This document shows positions 63,550 to 64,000 of a DNA stretch of 64,000 bases, in pieces (within the stretch, counting starts at the first letter, position 1; every line of letters starts with the position of its first letter). The DNA comes from Agrypnia vestita (Eukaryota > Arthropoda > Insecta > Trichoptera > Phryganeidae). The notes below the pieces were generated by a model. It was not told where the DNA came from. It worked only from the letters and a program-made list of their open reading frames with translations, and made no database searches. The position numbers and the translations under genes were made by a program. The stretch lies in contig JADDOH010008073.1 in the NCBI GenBank assembly GCA_016648135.1, positions 1 to 64,000 of the forward strand, in the 5' to 3' direction.

Positions 63550-63905
63550 TTTAATATTCGTGATGATATTCGGCGAATACGAATATTTGGTAAATGTCTA
63601 CCATTCGGCGAATACGAATATTCGTCTTCAAGTTTGTGTTTACTGGGGTATTATGCCGTGTTGTTACGACCTTTCGGGCCGACGTTTCGGATCCCATTGC
63701 AGGGTCCATCATCAGGGCTGATGTGTTGTCTTGAATGTTGGTGTTGTGGTTAAGTATCGGCTTGTAATACCGTGCCGAAGTCATGATGTGTTGTATTGTG
63801 TTGTATGTATGAAACGTCGGCCCGAAAGGTCGTAACAACACGGCATAATACCCCAGTAAACACAAACTTGAAGATGCTGAGTGGCCGTGAAAACCTAAGA
63901 ACATT
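63550..63905. mobile_element. Penelope-like terminal arms with hammerhead
   Basis: ACAAACTTGAAGATGCTGAG and CGGCATAATACCCCAGTAAA (63840-63885) are inverted at 63627-63660. Between them, 63716-63800 carries GTTAAGTATCGGCTTG and CCGTGCCGAAGTC, related in inverse to the direct repeats at 6220-6340. The right arm starts at GAAACGTCGG without a core. A repeated TTCGGCGAATACGAATATT-type pair lies at 63570-63635. Confidence 0.75.
63672..63725 (-). ncRNA. Hammerhead ribozyme candidate
   Basis: Minus strand: GCC, CTGATGA (63715-63709), stem II GGACCC / GGGATCC with loop TGCAAT, GAAAC (63688-63684), GTC, GGC. Stem III palindrome ACGT; stem I GCC/GGC. Identical in layout to 14143-14200. Confidence 0.65.
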
Positions 63906-64000
63906 CTTAACAAATATTCGTATTCTTATTCGTCGCCTCACTAGTTGTAACCCCTGAGTCATCATAAAGAGACTTGCAAATTCATATTTCTCATATAAAT

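Overview
This window is AT-rich, repeat-dense animal DNA, almost certainly from an insect. The signs are spliced exons with GT-AG introns, non-LTR retrotransposon fragments, a mariner element, insect-style Helitron ends, tRNA-derived SINEs and short TTAGG-type runs. The Helitron ends and RTE-like fragments resemble those of Lepidoptera, but the order is not proven. Nothing looks bacterial: no operons, no ribosome-binding sites and no long host ORFs.

The only host gene I can support is a WDSUB1-like gene (WD40 repeats; the family also carries SAM and U-box domains). It runs on the minus strand, with four exons between 7548 and 2026, and continues off the left edge. Its introns hold transposon debris: a TIR element (2183-3061), a retroelement starting about 10 nt after the exon 4 donor (4118-4721), a Penelope-like remnant with inverted arms (4888-5342), a SINE (5603-5742) and a second Penelope-like remnant (6000-6475). 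A broken copy of the end of exon 4 lies at 3309-3341.

From about 8 kb to the right edge the window is layered mobile DNA: at least nine copies or fragments of one RTE-like family with TTAG-repeat tails; a dozen or more CR1/L2/Jockey-like C-terminal fragments; one mariner (30991-32279); a Harbinger-type MITE (9377-9521); Helitron pieces; about 0.5-kb near-palindromic foldback elements with TACAGGG ends; an abundant family with CTCCCTTTC/GAAAGGGAG ends; and a MADF-like coding repeat present as two inverted copies. Small CpG-rich islands (about 22.8, 26.0, 36.6, 56.1 and 60.7 kb) could be promoters or first exons, but no coding exon was recognised at them.

The most striking pattern is a set of hammerhead-ribozyme-like sequences (CTGANGA, stem II, GAAA) at about 11 places. 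Several follow the C-terminal ORF of Penelope-like elements, and others sit in foldback elements. Stem I pairs differently in each family (covariation). The stem III strand between GAAA and the predicted cleavage site is usually a loopless perfect palindrome of 4, 6 or 8 nt, so stem III would form best between two RNA copies (a double hammerhead). Hammerheads in Penelope-like elements are known; the multi-family set, the paired opposing copies at 29.1-29.4 kb, and the stop codon lying inside a ribozyme stem at 5.25 kb are worth checking.
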